This document shows positions 4,509-6,912 of a DNA stretch of 6,912 bases, in pieces (position 1 is the stretch's first letter; each line of letters opens with the position of its first letter). A model generated the notes under the pieces. It was given only the letters and a program-made list of their open reading frames with translations, was not told where the DNA came from and did not search any database. The position numbers and the translations under genes are program-made. The DNA is from Flavobacteriales bacterium (GTDB taxonomy: Bacteria; Bacteroidota; Bacteroidia; Flavobacteriales; Flavobacteriaceae): assembly GCA_003229235.1 (NCBI GenBank), contig QIIH01000482.1:1-6912 (forward strand). Direction: 5' to 3'.

Positions 4509-6912
4509 ATGTATTTAATTTTCGACACAGAAACCACCGGCTTACCTAAGCGATGGAATGCGCCAGTTAGTGATAGTGATAATTGGCCAAGAGCGATACA
4601 AATTGCTTGGCAGTTGCACGATGCTGCGGGGGCTGTTATCGAACACAAGGATTATCTAATTAAGCCAGAAGGATTTAATATTCCTTTCGAAGCCGAATCT
4701 ATACATGGCATCTCGACCGAGCTAGCTACACAAGAGGGCGTTACTTTGGCTCAAGTACTAGAAGAGTTTAACGAAGTACTGTCTAGATCTACTTTTGTGG
4801 TAGGGCAGAATGTTGGCTTTGATGTAAATATTATGGGCGCCGAGTTTTATCGCCACGGTGTGGAATCGCCAATGGCTACAATGCCAGTTCTAGATACTTG
4901 TACAGAGCATACTGCTAAAATGTGCCAAATTCCTGGAGGCAGAGGAGGTAAATTTAAGTTGCCTACGTTAACCGAACTGCATCAATTTTTATTCAATAAA
5001 CCCTTTTCTGAGGCTCATAATGCCACTGCAGATGTCGAGGCAACTACTCGCTGTTTCTTTGAGCTTATCCGCAGAGAAGAATTTACAATAGCACAACTAA
5101 ATGCCCAACCAGATTATCTAGAAAACTTTAAAAAACAAAACCCTTCATCTATTGAGGTTATTGGATTGCAGCATGTTAATCTTAAAGAGGCTTCGGCAAA
5201 ATTAAGAGCGCTGCAGGCAAAACAAGACGAACCGGAGATTAGTCAAACTGCCAAGAGCGAAAACATTAGTGCCTTAACCGAGGTTGCCTTTGCTCATTTG
5301 CACAATCACTCACAGTTTTCTGTATTACAATCTACATCGGCAATTAAGGACTTAGTAAACGCGACAGCTGCAAACAGGATGCCAGCAGTGGCCATTACAG
5401 ATCGCGGTAATATGATGGGGGCTTTCCATTTTGTTAGTGCAATAGAAAATTACAACCGCGATCTAAGTGAAGAAGATGCACATAGAAAGATAAAACCCAT
5501 TGTTGGCTGCGAGTTTTTTGTTTGTGAAAACCATCTCAACAAGAATCAGAAAGACAACGGCTACCAAGTAGTATTACTTGCCAAGAACAAACAAGGGTAT
5601 CACAATTTGGCAAAGATGTCTTCTATTGCCTATACAGAAGGCTTTTATTATGTGCCACGCATAGACCGCAGCGTAATTGAGCAATACAAAAGCGATATTA
5701 TTGTTCTTACTGGTAATATGTATGGCGAAGTACCCAATAAAGTGCTTAATGTAGGCGAAAAGCAAGCAGAAGAAGCGCTTCTTTGGTGGAAGGAGCAGTT
5801 TGGTAACGATTTATACATGGAGCTAATGCGCCATGGCCAAGAAGACGAAGATCGTGTAAACCCTGTTTTGGTCACTATGGCCAAAAAACATGATATTAAA
5901 CTGGTGGCTTGTAATGACACTTATTATATAGATCAGGGCGATGCTAATGCTCACGATATTTTGCTGTGTGTAAAAGATGGCGAAAAGCAAGCAACACCTA
6001 TTGGCCGAGGCCGAGGTTATCGTTATGGGCTGCCTAATCAAGAGTATTATTTTAAGAGTTCTAACCAGATGAAGGAGCTCTTTGCCGATTTGCCTGAGGC
6101 CATTGAGAATGTAGCAGAAATCATTGATCAGGTTGAATATTACACCTTGGCGCGGGATGTTTTACTTCCTAAATTTGACATTCCCGACCAATTTTTGGTG
6201 GCAGAAGACAATTCAGACGAAGGCAAGAGAGGAGAAAATAAATACTTACGCCATTTAACTTTTGAAGGTGCCAAAAATCGCTATCCCGATTTAGCAGACG
6301 AAACTAAAGCTCGTCTTGACTTTGAGTTAGAAGTTATCGCCAATACTGGCTATCCAGGGTATTTTTTGATCGTTCAAGATTTTATCGCTGAAGCTCGTAA
6401 AATGGATGTTTCCGTTGGGCCTGGAAGGGGTTCTGCAGCAGGGTCGGCGGTAGCTTATTGTTTAGGAATTACCAATATCGACCCGATTAAATACGATTTA
6501 CTTTTTGAGCGTTTTTTAAACCCGGATCGTGTGAGTATGCCTGATATTGATATCGATTTCGACGACGAAGGTCGCGGGCGTGTGTTGGACTATGTGATCG
6601 ATAAATATGGTGCCAATCAGGTGGCTCAAATTATTACCTACGGTACAATGGCCGCTAAGAGTTCTATTCGAGATACAGCAAGAGTACTCGATTTACCTCT
6701 AAGAGATGCAGATCGAATTGCGAAGCTAATCCCTACCATGGGTAAGCTGGCCAATATTTTTGACATGAGTGCTGCCAAGCTAAAAAGCAGCTTTAGAAGC
6801 GAAGACTTGGTAAAAGTAAATGAGCTACTAAATTTATCTGAGGGCGAAGATTTAGAAGCCCAAACAATCAATCAGGCGAGAATGCTTGAAGGATCACTCA
6901 GAAATACAGGAA
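4509..6912 (+). CDS. dnaE: DNA polymerase III alpha subunit with fused N-terminal DEDDh proofreading exonuclease (3' end beyond window)
   Basis: The replicative polymerase of the chromosome. 801 codons are present and open at the right edge. Residues 1-188 are a DnaQ-like 3'-5' exonuclease with all motifs intact: FDTETTG (Asp6, Glu8), QNVGFD (Asp105) and HNATAD (His170, Asp175). A linker of low conservation (about 190-257) follows. The PHP domain starts near 259 with HLHNHS (263-268) and runs to about 500. The polymerase region shows GPGRGSAAGS (637-646) and the catalytic MPDIDIDFD, where Asp681 and Asp683 correspond to E. coli Asp401 and Asp403. The third catalytic Asp, the rest of the palm and fingers, and the clamp-binding parts lie beyond the window. 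The start is secure: an in-frame TGA lies at 4482-4484, no other start intervenes, and MYLIFDTETTG is the natural beginning of the exonuclease fold. There is no Shine-Dalgarno sequence. E. coli makes this exonuclease as the separate epsilon subunit; the fused form is, as far as I know, usual in Flavobacteriia. Five of nine expected PHP metal ligands appear to be replaced. Confidence 0.95.
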   Translation, partial: MYLIFDTETTGLPKRWNAPVSDSDNWPRAIQIAWQLHDAAGAVIEHKDYLIKPEGFNIPFEAESIHGISTELATQEGVTLAQVLEEFNEVLSRSTFVVGQNVGFDVNIMGAEFYRHGVESPMATMPVLDTCTEHTAKMCQIPGGRGGKFKLPTLTELHQFLFNKPFSEAHNATADVEATTRCFFELIRREEFTIAQLNAQPDYLENFKKQNPSSIEVIGLQHVNLKEASAKLRALQAKQDEPEISQTAKSENISALTEVAFAHLHNHSQFSVLQSTSAIKDLVNATAANRMPAVAITDRGNMMGAFHFVSAIENYNRDLSEEDAHRKIKPIVGCEFFVCENHLNKNQKDNGYQVVLLAKNKQGYHNLAKMSSIAYTEGFYYVPRIDRSVIEQYKSDIIVLTGNMYGEVPNKVLNVGEKQAEEALLWWKEQFGNDLYMELMRHGQEDEDRVNPVLVTMAKKHDIKLVACNDTYYIDQGDANAHDILLCVKDGEKQATPIGRGRGYRYGLPNQEYYFKSSNQMKELFADLPEAIENVAEIIDQVEYYTLARDVLLPKFDIPDQFLVAEDNSDEGKRGENKYLRHLTFEGAKNRYPDLADETKARLDFELEVIANTGYPGYFLIVQDFIAEARKMDVSVGPGRGSAAGSAVAYCLGITNIDPIKYDLLFERFLNPDRVSMPDIDIDFDDEGRGRVLDYVIDKYGANQVAQIITYGTMAAKSSIRDTARVLDLPLRDADRIAKLIPTMGKLANIFDMSAAKLKSSFRSEDLVKVNELLNLSEGEDLEAQTINQARMLEGSLRNTG

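Noticed and set aside
5574..6041. Three overlapping minus-strand open frames inside dnaE
   Set aside because: The plus strand encodes well-conserved PHP-domain sequence throughout. The antisense products resemble no family.
6638..6871. Minus-strand Ser/Leu-rich open frame near the right edge
   Set aside because: It is antisense to the conserved polymerase region of dnaE and has no support of its own.

Overview
The window looks like chromosomal DNA of a member of the Bacteroidota, most likely class Flavobacteriia. Several independent signs agree. The DNA is AT-rich. None of the five visible starts examined (dimethylargininase-like gene, rpsP, rimM, lipoprotein gene, dnaE) has a convincing Shine-Dalgarno sequence. 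TAnnTTTG-type -7 boxes lie in the intergenic regions. Ribosomal protein S16 carries a long Ala/Glu-rich tail, there is a DUF6252-like lipoprotein, and the DNA polymerase III alpha subunit begins with a fused proofreading exonuclease. The assignment rests on pattern recognition, not on a database search.

Layout. (1) Positions 1-694, plus strand: the 3' part of an APC-superfamily amino acid permease resembling the arginine/agmatine antiporter AdiC. Its reading frame is broken near position 302 by what looks like a deletion of about 19 bp. (2) 699-1577, plus strand, four bases after the permease: a dimethylargininase/arginine-deiminase-type hydrolase. Together they suggest uptake and hydrolysis of an arginine-like (guanidino) compound, at least before the permease broke. 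(3) 1578-3414, minus strand: an rpsP-rimM-trmN6 operon (ribosomal protein S16, 16S rRNA maturation factor, tRNA1Val m6A37 methyltransferase). Its last stop codon directly abuts the stop codon of the hydrolase gene. (4) 3415-3540: a 126-bp divergent promoter region. (5) 3541-4344, plus strand: a secreted lipoprotein made of two related DUF6252-like beta-rich modules, followed by a strong intrinsic terminator at 4380-4411. (6) 4509 to the right edge, plus strand: the first 801 codons of dnaE, with domain order DEDDh exonuclease, linker, PHP domain, polymerase palm. The gene runs off the window.

How the parts relate. The central and right-hand genes are information-processing housekeeping genes: ribosome assembly, tRNA modification and chromosome replication. 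The left end is a small amino-acid metabolism cluster. The most informative features are the exonuclease-polymerase fusion, in which the PHP domain seems to have lost five of its nine usual metal ligands while the fused exonuclease is complete; the broken permease beside an intact hydrolase; and the zero-spacing convergent gene ends with no terminator. I see no mobile element, CRISPR array, tRNA or rRNA gene, and no evidence for a wholly new multi-gene system. No gene-free stretch exceeds about 165 bases.
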